From Streptomyces plumbidurans (GTDB lineage: Bacteria > Actinomycetota > Actinomycetes > Streptomycetales > Streptomycetaceae), in the NCBI RefSeq assembly GCF_019857225.1, contig NZ_JAFJSY010000059.1, positions 1-64,000 on the forward strand: a DNA stretch of 64,000 nt. Reading direction: 5' to 3'. How positions within the stretch are numbered: position 1 is the first letter of the stretch; the number at the start of each line of letters is the position of its first letter. The notes under the pieces were generated by a model. It worked only from the letters and a program-made list of their open reading frames with translations. It was not told where the DNA came from and made no database searches. This document shows positions 8,989 through 17,824 of this stretch, piece after piece. The position numbers were made by a program, and so were the translations under genes.

Positions 8989-10110
8989 ATGTCGGCACCG
9001 AATAAGTCGTACGACCCGGTCGAGGTCGAGGCACTGAAACCAGAAGCCATCGAGCGCATGCGGGACGAGGCGCTCGCCGCCTTCGCCGCCGCGGACTCCC
9101 TCGACGCCCTCCAGGAGGCCAAGGTCGCCCACACCGGGGGCACCTCCCCGCTGGCGCTCGCCAACCGCGAGATCGGCGCCCTGCCCCCGCACGCCAAGGC
9201 CGACGCCGGCAAGCGCGTCGGCCAGGCCCGCGGCGCCGTGAACAAGGCCCTCGCCGCCCGTCAGGCCGAACTGGAGGCCGAGCGCGACGCGCGCGTGCTG
9301 GTCGAGGAGGCAGTCGACGTCACGCTGCCCCACGACCGCGTGCCGGCCGGCGCCCGCCATCCGCTGACCACGCTCTCGGAGCGCATCGAGGACGTCTTCG
9401 TGGCCATGGGCTACGAGGTCGCCGAGGGCCCCGAGATCGAGGCCGAGTGGTTCAACTTCGACGCCCTGAACATCGGCCCGGACCATCCGGCCCGTGGCGA
9501 GGCCGACACGTTCTTCGTGCAGGGCCCGGACGGCGGCACCGAGTCCGGTGCCGTCCTGCGCACCCACACCTCCCCGGTCCAGATCCGCTCGCTGCTCGAC
9601 CGCGAGCTGCCGGTCTACGTGATCTGCCCGGGCCGCGTGTACCGCACCGACGAGCTCGACGCCACGCACACGCCCGTCTTCCACCAGGTCGAGCTGCTCG
9701 CCGTGGACGAGGGCCTGACCATGGCCGACCTCAAGGGCACCCTCGACCACATGGTCCAGTCGCTGTTCGGCGAGGGCATGAAGACCCGGCTGCGGCCGAA
9801 CTTCTTCCCGTTCACCGAGCCGTCCGCCGAGATGGACATGGTCTGCTACGTCTGCCGTGGCGAGTCCGTCGGCAACCCCGACCGGCCCTGCCGCACCTGC
9901 TCCAGCGAGGGCTGGATCGAGCTCGGCGGCTGCGGCATGGTCAACCCGCGGGTGCTCACCGCCTGCGGCGTCGACCCGGAGAAGTACAGCGGATTCGCCT
10001 TCGGGTTCGGCATCGAGCGGATGCTGATGTTCCGCCACAACGTCGAAGACATGCGAGACATGGTCGAGGGTGACGTCCGGTTCACCCGGCCGTTCGGGAT
10101 GGAGATCTGA
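8989..10110 (+). CDS. pheS: Phenylalanyl-tRNA synthetase alpha subunit
   Basis: 373 residues, the usual size. An N-terminal coiled-coil arm (about 10-105) precedes the class II core with motif 2 (GRVYRTDELDATHTPVFHQVE), EGMKTRLRPNFFPFTEPSAE, and motif 3 (GFAFGFGIERMLMFRHNVEDMR). A CxxC...CxxC cluster (CYVCRGE, CRTCSSEGW) could bind zinc and is common in actinobacterial PheS. It charges tRNA-Phe as an alpha2beta2 enzyme with PheT, whose ATG overlaps the PheS stop (TGATG). Confidence 0.97.
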   Translation: MSAPNKSYDPVEVEALKPEAIERMRDEALAAFAAADSLDALQEAKVAHTGGTSPLALANREIGALPPHAKADAGKRVGQARGAVNKALAARQAELEAERDARVLVEEAVDVTLPHDRVPAGARHPLTTLSERIEDVFVAMGYEVAEGPEIEAEWFNFDALNIGPDHPARGEADTFFVQGPDGGTESGAVLRTHTSPVQIRSLLDRELPVYVICPGRVYRTDELDATHTPVFHQVELLAVDEGLTMADLKGTLDHMVQSLFGEGMKTRLRPNFFPFTEPSAEMDMVCYVCRGESVGNPDRPCRTCSSEGWIELGGCGMVNPRVLTACGVDPEKYSGFAFGFGIERMLMFRHNVEDMRDMVEGDVRFTRPFGMEI

Positions 10111-12623
10111 TGCGGGTCCCGCTTTCTTGGCTGCGGGAGTACGTCGACCTGCCGGCGACGGAAACCGGCCGCGACGTCCAGGAGAAGCTCGTCTCGGCCG
10201 GGCTCGAGGTCGAGACCGTCGAGCACCTCGGCGCCGACCTCAAGGGCCCCCTGGTCGTCGGCCAGGTGCTGACCATCGAGGAGCTGGAGGGCTTCAAGAA
10301 GCCGATCCGCTTCTGCACGGTGAACGTGGGCCAGGCCAACGGCACCGGTGAGCCCCAGGAGATCGTCTGCGGCGCCCGCAACTTCGCCGTCGGCGACAAG
10401 GTCGTCGTCGTCCTGCCCGGCGCCACCCTGCCCGGCGGCTTCTCGATCAGCGCCCGCAAGACCTACGGCAAGGTCTCGCACGGCATGATCTGCTCCAGCG
10501 ACGAGCTGGGCATGGGCGACGACGGCAGCAAGGGCATCGTCGTGCTGCCGCCGGAGACCGAGGTCGGCAAGGACGCCATCGAGCTGCTCGAACTGGTCGA
10601 CGAGGTCCTGGACATCGCCGTCACCGCCAACCGCGGCGACTGCCTGTCCATCCGTGGTGTGGCCCGCGAGACCGCCATCGCCTACGGTCTGCCGCTGCGC
10701 GATCCGGCCCTGCTCGACGTCCCCGGCCCGAACGCCTTCGGCTACCCGGTCAAGGTCGCCGACCCGACCGGCTGCGACCGCTTCACCGCGCGTACGGTCA
10801 CCGGCCTCAGCCCCGAGGCGCGTTCCCCGATCTGGCTGCAGCGCCGGCTGCAGAAGGTCGGCATGCGCCCGATCTCGCTCGCCGTCGACGTCACCAACTA
10901 CGTGATGATGGAGCTGGGTCAGCCGCTGCACGCGTACGACCGCTCCCTGGTCCAGGGCACCATCGGCGTGCGCCGGGCGGAGGCGGGCGAGAAGCTCGTC
11001 ACCCTCGACGGCGTGCAGCGCACGCTCGACACCGAGGACCTGGTGATCACCGACGAGCGCGGTCCGATCGGCCTCGCCGGTGTCATGGGCGGCGCCAACA
11101 CCGAGATCGCCGACCACGAGGACGTCGACCACGCGACGAGCGACGTCGTCATCGAGGCCGCGCACTTCAACGCCGTCTCCGTCGCGCGCACCGCCCGCCG
11201 TCACAAGCTCTCCTCCGAGGCCTCCCGCCGCTTCGAGCGAGGCGTCGACCCGCAGGCCGCGGCGGCCGCCGCGCAGCGCACGGTCGACCTGCTGGTCCTG
11301 CTCGCGGGCGGCAGCGCCGAGGCCGGTGTCACCGAGGTCGTCGCACCGTCCGCGCCGCACACCATCGCCGTCCTGGCCGACCACCCGGACAAGGTGGCCG
11401 GTGTCGACTACGGCCGCGAGACCGTGGTCCGGCGACTGCAGGAGATCGGCTGCGACGTGTACGGACAGGACGAGCTGATCGTCACCGTGCCGTCCTGGCG
11501 ACCCGACCTGCTGGAGATCAACGACCTCGCCGAGGAGGTCATCCGCCTCGAGGGTTACGAGAACCTGCCCTCCACGCTGCCCAAGCCCCCGTCGGGCCGC
11601 GGCCTGACGCACCGCCAGCGGCTGCACCGCCGTATCGGCCGCGCGCTGGCCGGTGCGGGCTACGTCGAGGCGCCGAACTACCCGTTCATCGGCGAGCAGG
11701 TCTTCGACCAGCTGCTGCTGGAGGCCGACGACCCGGCCCGCCGCGTGGTGAAGCTGACCAACCCGCTCAACGACGAGGAGCCCGCGCTCCGTACGTCGCT
11801 GCTGCCGGGCCTGTTCGGCGCGCTGCGGCGCAACGACGGCCGCGGAGCGCACGACCTGGCGCTCTTCGAGACCGGGCTGGTCTTCCTGCCGCGCGCGGAG
11901 CAGCGGGTGGCCGCGGCCCTTCCGGTCGACCGCCGCCCCACCGACGAGGAGATCGCCGGGCTGGACGCCGCGCTGCCCGAGCAGCCGCGCCACGCCGCCG
12001 TCGTCCTCGCGGGCGCCCGTGAGCAGGCCGGCTGGTGGGGCAAGGGCCGTCCGGCCGACTGGGCCGACGCGATCGAGGCCGCCCGGGTGGTGGCCCGCGA
12101 GGCCGGTGCCGAACTGATCGTCAGGGGCGGGCAGTACGGGCCCTGGCATCCGGGGCGCACCGCCGAACTGGTGGTCGTCGTCGACGGCGCGGAGAAGGTC
12201 GTCGGTCACGCCGGCGAGCTGCACCCGCGCGTGATCAAGGCGCTGAGCCTGCCCGAGCGCACCTGCGCGATGGAGATCGATCTGGACGTGCTGGAGGCGG
12301 TGGGGGACGACACCCCGCAGGCGCCGAGCATCTCCACGTTCCCGGTGGCGACGCAGGATGTTGCCCTGGTCGTGGACAAGTCGGTGCCGCATGCCGATGT
12401 GGAGGGTGCGTTGCGTGAGGGGGCGGGTGAACTTCTCGAGGGGATTCGGTTGTTCGACGTCTACGAGAACGACGATCAGCTCGGGGCCGGGCGGAAGTCG
12501 CTGGCGTATGCGTTGCGGTTCCGGGCCGGGGATCGGACGTTGACCGTGGAGGAGGCTTCTGCGGCTCGGGATGCTGCGGTTGCCCTCGCGGGCGAGCGGA
12601 CCGGGGCTGTGCTTCGGGGGTAG
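10110..12623 (+). CDS. pheT: Phenylalanyl-tRNA synthetase beta subunit
   Basis: 837 residues, full length. Domains in order: N-terminal B1 (MRVPLSWLREYVDLP), tRNA-binding OB fold (about 40-155), B3/B4 editing domain (about 210-380, VDVTNYVMMELGQPLHAYD), B5 (about 400-480), the class II-like core and the C-terminal FDX-ACB anticodon-binding domain (about 745-837, STFPVATQDVALVVD). It provides editing of mischarged Tyr-tRNA-Phe. The start overlaps the pheS stop, so expression is coupled. Confidence 0.97.
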   Translation: MRVPLSWLREYVDLPATETGRDVQEKLVSAGLEVETVEHLGADLKGPLVVGQVLTIEELEGFKKPIRFCTVNVGQANGTGEPQEIVCGARNFAVGDKVVVVLPGATLPGGFSISARKTYGKVSHGMICSSDELGMGDDGSKGIVVLPPETEVGKDAIELLELVDEVLDIAVTANRGDCLSIRGVARETAIAYGLPLRDPALLDVPGPNAFGYPVKVADPTGCDRFTARTVTGLSPEARSPIWLQRRLQKVGMRPISLAVDVTNYVMMELGQPLHAYDRSLVQGTIGVRRAEAGEKLVTLDGVQRTLDTEDLVITDERGPIGLAGVMGGANTEIADHEDVDHATSDVVIEAAHFNAVSVARTARRHKLSSEASRRFERGVDPQAAAAAAQRTVDLLVLLAGGSAEAGVTEVVAPSAPHTIAVLADHPDKVAGVDYGRETVVRRLQEIGCDVYGQDELIVTVPSWRPDLLEINDLAEEVIRLEGYENLPSTLPKPPSGRGLTHRQRLHRRIGRALAGAGYVEAPNYPFIGEQVFDQLLLEADDPARRVVKLTNPLNDEEPALRTSLLPGLFGALRRNDGRGAHDLALFETGLVFLPRAEQRVAAALPVDRRPTDEEIAGLDAALPEQPRHAAVVLAGAREQAGWWGKGRPADWADAIEAARVVAREAGAELIVRGGQYGPWHPGRTAELVVVVDGAEKVVGHAGELHPRVIKALSLPERTCAMEIDLDVLEAVGDDTPQAPSISTFPVATQDVALVVDKSVPHADVEGALREGAGELLEGIRLFDVYENDDQLGAGRKSLAYALRFRAGDRTLTVEEASAARDAAVALAGERTGAVLRG

Positions 12624-12670
12624 CGCCCAAGAGGTAGCGCCTAAGGGGCGGGGGGCTGTGGGTTGTTGGC

Positions 12671-12715
12671 GGGTGCGGGAGCGTCGTGGCTTGTCGCGCA
12701 GTTCCCCGCGCCCCT
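12671..12715 (-). repeat. Dispersed intergenic repeat, copy 1 (inverted)
   Basis: On the minus strand this contains GGCGCGGGGAACTGCGCGA followed by an ACGAC..CCCGCACCC tail, the same element as at 13968, 44029 and 47322. The gap 12624-12933 otherwise holds only a short direct repeat (TAGCGCC, 12621 and 12634) and no gene I can support. Confidence 0.85.
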
Positions 12716-12933
12716 GACCGCGCTGCAGTCCTCCGTGCCCTGAAAAGTTCCGCAGTTACCCCGTGAATATGCCTCTCACCTGCATAAATGCGAGGGGTCT
12801 GCGGGTGCTCACTCGTTCGGGTGACAATGCCGGGCGATCTGGGCCTTGCGGGCTATGCGGTCGACAGAATCGGACCGGTCTTTCGGGGCCGGTCCGTCTG
12901 TGCTGTCGGGGCCTGAATGGGGGGCCAATCGGC

Positions 12934-14028
12934 ATGATCCGCTTCAAGCCCGGATTCCGCCGCAGCGCGAGGAGGCGGCCGCCGTGCCGGGTGCGCGCGC
13001 TGGGGTTGCCCGCCATGTGGGGCGCCACGGCGGTCACGTACAAGATGACCTGTCCGCTCGCGCAGCAGGACGGCCTCGGCGCACGGGCCGTGACCTGTGC
13101 TGTCTTCTTCGCCGTCGGGACGGGACTGATACTCCACGTCCGGCGTGCGCTGCTGCGTGAGCTCAGGCAGGTCCGCCGGATCGCGGGCGCCGCGCAGAGC
13201 GCTCTGCTGCGACCGCTGCCGCCGCGGGTCGGCGGCCTGAGCGTCGCGGCCGCTCAACTGTCCGCCGACCGTGAGGCGGTCATCGGCGGCGATCTGTACG
13301 AGGTCGCCGCCACCGAGCACGGCGTCCGGGCCGTGATGGGCGATGTGCGCGGGCACGGGATCGCCGCCATCGGTACGGTGGCCGCCGTACTCGGCAGCTT
13401 CCGCGAGGCCGTCCACGACGAGCCCGAACTCGGCTCGGTGGCACGGCGGTTGGAGCGCGCCCTGGCCCGGCATCTGCGCGAGCGGGCGCGCGCCGAGCAC
13501 CCGTCGGCCGGAGCCGAGCCCGACAACCCGGTGGCCGAGGAGTTCGTCACCGTACTGCTCCTGGAGATCGGGCCCGAGGGAGAACTGCGCCTTCTGAGCT
13601 GCGGACACCCCTGGCCTCATCTGCTCAGCCACGGACGGGTGGAGCCCGTGGCCCGAGCGGATCCCCTCCCTCCGCTCGGGCCGTTCCCGCTCCCGCCCGA
13701 ACCGGACGTACAGCATTGCGGCCGCCTGCTCCCCGGCGAGACCCTGCTCCTCCACACGGACGGCGTGGAGGACGCCCGGGACGACCATGGCCGGTTCTTC
13801 CCCCTGGACGAGGTCCTGGCCCAATGCGTACGTGATACCCAGGTACCTGTTCCTCAACAGGTCCTCGGCTCGATCTTCACGACACTACTGCGCCACACAG
13901 CAGGCGCCCCGGCGGATGACGTAGCTCTCCTCGCACTGACCAACGACCGCCAACTGCAACCAACCTCAGGGGCGCGGGGAACTGCGCGAACAACCACGAC
14001 GCACCCGCAGCCGACCACGCACCTTTGA
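12934..14028 (+). CDS. SpoIIE-type PP2C serine phosphatase with membrane segment
   Basis: I prefer the ATG at 12934 (MIRFKPGFRRSARRRPP, 364 residues); an ATG at 12763 is in frame but the extra region has poor coding character. A hydrophobic segment about 52-69 is followed by a short coiled region and a PP2C/SpoIIE domain. Metal-ligand motifs are visible: VIGGDLYEV (Asp120), GDVRGHGIAA (Asp137), LLHTDGVEDARD and ADDVALLAL. Such phosphatases usually control anti-sigma antagonists; no partner kinase adjoins. The last ~20 residues are encoded by a copy of the dispersed repeat (13968-14013), so the C-terminus is a late addition. Confidence 0.88.
   Translation: MIRFKPGFRRSARRRPPCRVRALGLPAMWGATAVTYKMTCPLAQQDGLGARAVTCAVFFAVGTGLILHVRRALLRELRQVRRIAGAAQSALLRPLPPRVGGLSVAAAQLSADREAVIGGDLYEVAATEHGVRAVMGDVRGHGIAAIGTVAAVLGSFREAVHDEPELGSVARRLERALARHLRERARAEHPSAGAEPDNPVAEEFVTVLLLEIGPEGELRLLSCGHPWPHLLSHGRVEPVARADPLPPLGPFPLPPEPDVQHCGRLLPGETLLLHTDGVEDARDDHGRFFPLDEVLAQCVRDTQVPVPQQVLGSIFTTLLRHTAGAPADDVALLALTNDRQLQPTSGARGTARTTTTHPQPTTHL
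13968..14013 (+). repeat. Dispersed intergenic repeat, copy 2 (inside a coding end)
   Basis: GGCGCGGGGAACTGCGCGA plus the ACCACGACGCACCCGCAGCCG tail. Unlike the other copies it is translated, giving SGARGTARTTTT at the C-terminus of the SpoIIE-type phosphatase. Confidence 0.9.
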
Positions 14029-14240
14029 CGCAACGGCGCTCACACGCTCAGCCAAGCCGCCGGCGGCCGTCCGCCAGCTACGGAGTGTCGGGCAGGCAGC
14101 TGGGCGGACGGCGCGAGAACGGGCCGCCGCACTGTACGAGGGGGAGCCGGCGGCCCGGCCGGCCTCTTGCGAGGCATTTCAGTCAACCGGTCGGAAACTC
14201 TCCGCGACAGCGCGCGTACGCTGCGGATTCGGGCACTCCG

Positions 14241-14274
14241 TTCACACCCCGTGTGAAGACGTTCGCACTAGTCT
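14241..14274 (+). promoter_or_regulatory. Inverted repeat and -10 element before the TPR regulator
   Basis: TTCACAC (14241-14247) and GTGTGAA (14251-14257) form a perfect 7-bp inverted repeat around CCC, and TAGTCT (14269-14274) is a plausible -10. The palindrome would cover the -35 region, so it may be an operator. Confidence 0.5.
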
Positions 14275-14304
14275 GACGGGCACCGAGCCACCCGGGGGGC
14301 ACCC

Positions 14305-15645
14305 ATGCAGCCCAACACTCTGCTCGACGCGATCCTGGACGAGGCCGGGATCTCGCATGCGGGGCTGGCAGCACACGTCAACCAGGCGGGGCGGGCACGC
14401 GGTCTCGCTCTGCGCTACGAACACACCGCCGTGGCACGGTGGTTGAAGGGCCAGCGCCCCCGCGGGCAGGTGCCCGACCTGATCTGCGAGGTGCTGGCGG
14501 GCCGGCTGCACCGCCCCGTCACCCTCGACGACATCGGCCTCGGGGTGCCCGGCGAGCCGTCCACGCCGCACGGCACCACCCTGTCCGGCTTCGTCGAGCG
14601 GGCGACCGCGCTGTGGCGCTCCGACGAGCAGCAGCGCCCGCACATCCTGGGTGCGCCCGCGGTGACCGGTACGCCCGCGGTCATGCCCGTGTGGGAGTGG
14701 GAGAACCCGCCCGAGGACGTCGACGTCTCGCGCGGCGGCCGGCACCGGGTCACCCCCGGCGACCTGGAGATGCTGCGCGCGGCCCGCACGCACTACGAGC
14801 AGATGTACCGCAAGGCCGGCGGCATAGCGACCCGCACCCGGATCGTCGGCTTCCTCAACGCCGAGGCCGCCCCGCTGCTGCGCGGCAGCTACACCGACGC
14901 CACCGGGCGCCAACTGCACCGGGCGACGGGCGGGTTGGTGGCGATCGCGGGCATCTGCGCCTACGACTCCGACGCGCACGGTCTCGCCCAGCGCTACTTC
15001 CACCAGGCGCTGCGCCTGGCGAAGGCCAGCGGGGACCGGGGACTGGGGGCGTATGTCATCGCCCTGCTGGTCAACCAGTCCCTGTTCATGCGGGAGTACC
15101 GGCAGTCCGTCGCCTTCGCGGAGGCCGCGCTGCGGGCCGCCGGCAAGCACATCACCCCGGCGCTCGCCTGCGACCTCTACGCGATGCAGGCCAAGGCGTA
15201 CGCGCACCTGGGCGACGGCACGACCGCGCTGTCCTGCATCCGGCGGGCCGAGCAGGCCGCGGAACGCATCCGGCGCGGCTACGAACCCGACGAAACCGGC
15301 TATGTCCAGCCGGGGTTGGTCAATGTCCAGGTGGCGGAGGCGCTGCTCAGCCTCGGCGAGCTGGTGGCGGCGGGGGAGCACGCGGCGGCGGCCGTCGACA
15401 ATCCGGCGCACGATCGCGGCCGGGTGCACCGGCTGGCCATGCTGAGCACGATCGAACTGCGCCGGGGCAATGCCGACAAGGCCGTGGCCACCGCGGTGCA
15501 GATGGCCGAACAGGCGCGCGGAATGGAGTCCCAGCGACTGCGCGACAGACTCCGGGCGGTGCGCGAACACCTGGTGCGCAGCGGCGGCGCGGGCACCGCG
15601 GAAGCCGCCGAACTCATCGACGGCGCACTGCGCGTACCGCTGTAG
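14305..15645 (+). CDS. HTH/tetratricopeptide transcriptional regulator (NsdA-like family)
   Basis: 446 residues, ATG at 14305. The N-terminal region (about 8-62, LAAHVNQAGRARGLALRYE, ARWLKGQRP) looks like an XRE-type HTH. The middle and C-terminal two thirds are helical TPR-like repeats (about 190-430, with GLAQRYFHQALRLAKASGD and AMQAKAYAHLGDGTTALSC). This architecture is a streptomycete-specific regulator class that includes NsdA-like repressors of development and antibiotic production. Assignment to a specific member is not possible here. An inverted repeat lies just upstream and a NUDIX gene follows after 75 bp. Confidence 0.8.
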   Translation: MQPNTLLDAILDEAGISHAGLAAHVNQAGRARGLALRYEHTAVARWLKGQRPRGQVPDLICEVLAGRLHRPVTLDDIGLGVPGEPSTPHGTTLSGFVERATALWRSDEQQRPHILGAPAVTGTPAVMPVWEWENPPEDVDVSRGGRHRVTPGDLEMLRAARTHYEQMYRKAGGIATRTRIVGFLNAEAAPLLRGSYTDATGRQLHRATGGLVAIAGICAYDSDAHGLAQRYFHQALRLAKASGDRGLGAYVIALLVNQSLFMREYRQSVAFAEAALRAAGKHITPALACDLYAMQAKAYAHLGDGTTALSCIRRAEQAAERIRRGYEPDETGYVQPGLVNVQVAEALLSLGELVAAGEHAAAAVDNPAHDRGRVHRLAMLSTIELRRGNADKAVATAVQMAEQARGMESQRLRDRLRAVREHLVRSGGAGTAEAAELIDGALRVPL

Positions 15646-15720
15646 ACCGCTCCCGGAGCACCGCCATACCACAGTCCCTGCTGCGATATTGCCACTTACT
15701 CGACGGAAGGTGGCAGAACC

Positions 15721-16266
15721 GTGCAGTGGACGAAACAGAACGAACAAACTGTGTACGCAAATCGCTGGTTCGACGTCAATCTCGCCGATGTCGAGCTGCC
15801 GGACGGCCGGCATCTCGATCACTTTCTGATACGGCTGCGTCCCGTGGCCGTGGCGACGGTGGTGAACGAGGCCAACGAGGTCCTCCTCCTGTGGCGCCAC
15901 CGCTTCATCACCGACAGCTGGGGGTGGGAACTCGCGGCCGGCGTGGTCGAGGACGGGGAGGACATCGCCGTCGCGGCCGCCAGGGAACTCGAGGAGGAGA
16001 CCGGCTGGCGGCCGGGACCTCTGCAGCACCTCATGAGCGTGGAGCCGTCCAACGGCCTCACCGACGCCCGGCACCACATCTACTGGACCGACGAGGGCGA
16101 ATACGTCGGGCATCCCGTGGACGACTTCGAGTCGGACCGTCGGGAGTGGGTCCCCCTCAAGCTCGTCCCCGACATGGTCGCCCGCGGAGAGGTCCCGGCC
16201 GCCAACATGGCGGCCGCGTTACTGTTCCTGCACCACCTCAGGCTGGGCCAGGACACCAGGCCCTGA
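15721..16266 (+). CDS. NUDIX hydrolase
   Basis: 181 residues, GTG start at 15721. A full NUDIX box is present at about 74-96 (GVVEDGEDIAVAAARELEEE, then TGW). The overall pattern (upstream VYANRWFDVNLADVELPDG, then a downstream HHIYWTDEGEYVG) resembles the ADP-ribose pyrophosphatase-like subgroup, which hydrolyses nucleoside diphosphates linked to another moiety. Substrate is not determinable. It is probably co-transcribed with the TPR regulator. Confidence 0.88.
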   Translation: MQWTKQNEQTVYANRWFDVNLADVELPDGRHLDHFLIRLRPVAVATVVNEANEVLLLWRHRFITDSWGWELAAGVVEDGEDIAVAAARELEEETGWRPGPLQHLMSVEPSNGLTDARHHIYWTDEGEYVGHPVDDFESDRREWVPLKLVPDMVARGEVPAANMAAALLFLHHLRLGQDTRP

Positions 16267-16292
16267 TCGCGGGCCCCGAGCCCCCCACCGCG

Positions 16293-16319
16293 TCCTGGGC
16301 CGGTGTCAGCGGCCCAGGA
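16293..16319. terminator. Convergent terminator hairpin
   Basis: TCCTGGGCC (16293-16301) pairs perfectly with GGCCCAGGA (16311-16319) between the NUDIX gene and the minus-strand membrane gene. It overlaps the stop of the latter. Confidence 0.65.
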
Positions 16320-16563
16320 CCTGCCACACGGTCGCCACGAGCGCGCCCACCGCTGTCAGTGTCGCTATCGCGGGCAGTGGCCAACGGGCGTGCTCCAGCG
16401 CGACGATCCGCGCGCTCAGGTCGTCCATCTCCTTGTCGGTCTCCTCGGTGCGGTGGTTGAGCAGCGCCAGTCCGCCCTCGACGCGTGCGTACGCGACATC
16501 GAGCCGGCGGCGTAACTCTGCGAGTTCTCCTTGGACCGCGGGATGCTCCGGGTCGGCGGTCAC
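16306..16563 (-). CDS. Small coiled-coil protein with C-terminal membrane anchor
   Basis: 85 residues from a GTG at 16563, preceded on its strand by GGAAAGGAG at good spacing. Upstream in-frame codons to 16737 lack coding character and are ignored. A charged helical stretch with heptad-like leucines (about 10-58, ELAELRRRLDVAYARVEGGL) precedes one membrane segment (about 62-82). The function is unknown. Confidence 0.7.
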   Translation of the reverse strand: MTADPEHPAVQGELAELRRRLDVAYARVEGGLALLNHRTEETDKEMDDLSARIVALEHARWPLPAIATLTAVGALVATVWQVLGR

Positions 16564-16691
16564 GGGTCCGCTCCTTTCCGTAGTCGTCACATCCGTTGCA
16601 TGCGCATGATGAGTCAACTCGCCTGGTGGACGCGTGGGGAGCGTGTGCGAGCGGCATATGCGAGCCCGGCGCGCACACGGTGTGTGAAAGA

Positions 16692-16727
16692 CGCGGGCCC
16701 GGCACCAACAAAGGTGCCGGGCCCGCG
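16692..16727. terminator. Strong terminator after the 3-hydroxybutyryl-CoA dehydrogenase gene
   Basis: Perfect 15-bp stem CGCGGGCCCGGCACC / GGTGCCGGGCCCGCG with an AACAAA loop. It lies between two minus-strand genes and would stop transcripts from 17656. Confidence 0.85.
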
Positions 16728-16780
16728 TTCGTAGCACTGTGTAGTCAGCACCCTGGACGGGGCACTGTGGTGGACACCGG

Positions 16781-17656
16781 TCAGACGTAGCTGTAGAAGC
16801 CCGAGCCGGACTTGCGGCCGAGCCGGCCGGCGTCGACCATCCGCTGCAGCAGCGGGGGAGCGGCGTACAGCGGCTCCTTGTACTCCTCGTACATCGAGAA
16901 CGCCACCGAGGCGACCGTGTCCAGGCCGATCAGGTCGGAGAGCTTGAGCGGGCCCATCGGGTGGGCGCAGCCGAGCTCCATGCCGTTGTCGATGTCCTCG
17001 CGGCTGGCGATGCCCGACTCGAACATCCGGATCGCGGAGAGGAGATAGGGGATCAGCAACGCGTTGACCACGAACCCGGAGCGGTCCTGCGCGCGGATCG
17101 CGTGCTTGCCGAGCACCTTCTCGGCGAACAGCTGGGCGCGGCCCAGGGTGCCCTCGGAGGTGGTGAGCGCGGGGATCAGCTCCACCAGCTTCTGCACGGG
17201 CGCCGGGTTGAAGAAGTGGATGCCGACGACCTGGTCGGGGCGCGAGGTGGCGACCGCGAGCTTCACCAGCGGGATCGAGGAGGTGTTGGAGGCCAGGATC
17301 GCGTCGGGCCGGGTCACGACCTGATCGAGCACCTGGAAGATCTCCGTCTTGACCTGCTCGTTCTCGACGACGGCCTCGATCACCAGGTCACGGTCGGCGA
17401 ACTCGCCGAGGTCGGTGGTGAAGCTGAGCCGCGCCTGCGTCGCGTCGAGCTCCTCGGCGCTGATCTTGCCGCGCTCGGCCGCCTTCGACAGGGAGTTGAA
17501 CAGCCGGGTGCGGCCGATCTCCAGGGCCTCGCCGGTGGTCTCGGCGACCATGACGTCCAGCCCGGACCGGGCGCACACCTCGGCGATGCCGGCCCCCATC
17601 TGGCCACAGCCCACGACTCCGACGCGCGCAATGTCTCCCGACGGGATGTCTGTCAC
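16781..17656 (-). CDS. 3-hydroxybutyryl-CoA dehydrogenase
   Basis: 291 residues, the usual length. GTG start at 17656 after AAGGGGA. Rossmann motif VGVVGCGQMGAGIAEV (about 12-27) and catalytic His region (VVGIHFFNPAPVQKLVE). The C-terminal dimerisation domain carries DRSGFVVNALLIPYLLSA and ELGCAHPMGPLKLSDLIGLD. It interconverts acetoacetyl-CoA and 3-hydroxybutyryl-CoA with NAD(P), feeding polyhydroxybutyrate or ethylmalonyl-CoA metabolism. It stands alone here with its own strong terminator. Confidence 0.93.
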   Translation of the reverse strand: MTDIPSGDIARVGVVGCGQMGAGIAEVCARSGLDVMVAETTGEALEIGRTRLFNSLSKAAERGKISAEELDATQARLSFTTDLGEFADRDLVIEAVVENEQVKTEIFQVLDQVVTRPDAILASNTSSIPLVKLAVATSRPDQVVGIHFFNPAPVQKLVELIPALTTSEGTLGRAQLFAEKVLGKHAIRAQDRSGFVVNALLIPYLLSAIRMFESGIASREDIDNGMELGCAHPMGPLKLSDLIGLDTVASVAFSMYEEYKEPLYAAPPLLQRMVDAGRLGRKSGSGFYSYV

Positions 17657-17824
17657 ATCGTCCCCTTCGCTGGTCTACGGGTTGCCGCAGGACCCCTGTG
17701 GTTCGGCGCCTGCTCCGATCGTGCACGTTACTCCCAAGTATCGATGATCGATCGCGCGGGTACGGGCATCCTGGACGGCGGAAACGATCCGTGACCGCAT
17801 GGATTCGTACTGTATGGGGGTGTT

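Noticed and set aside
9846..12392. Minus-strand open frame opposite pheT
   Set aside because: Antisense of a full-length, motif-complete pheT; no ribosome site or family similarity.
12763..12933. Upstream ATG for the SpoIIE-type phosphatase
   Set aside because: The added 57 residues have atypical composition and no ribosome site; the ATG at 12934 starts a basic, membrane-protein-like N-terminus.
16564..16737. N-terminal extension of the small coiled-coil membrane protein
   Set aside because: Cys/His/Arg-rich with no coding character and running into the terminator at 16692; the GTG at 16563 has an excellent ribosome site.
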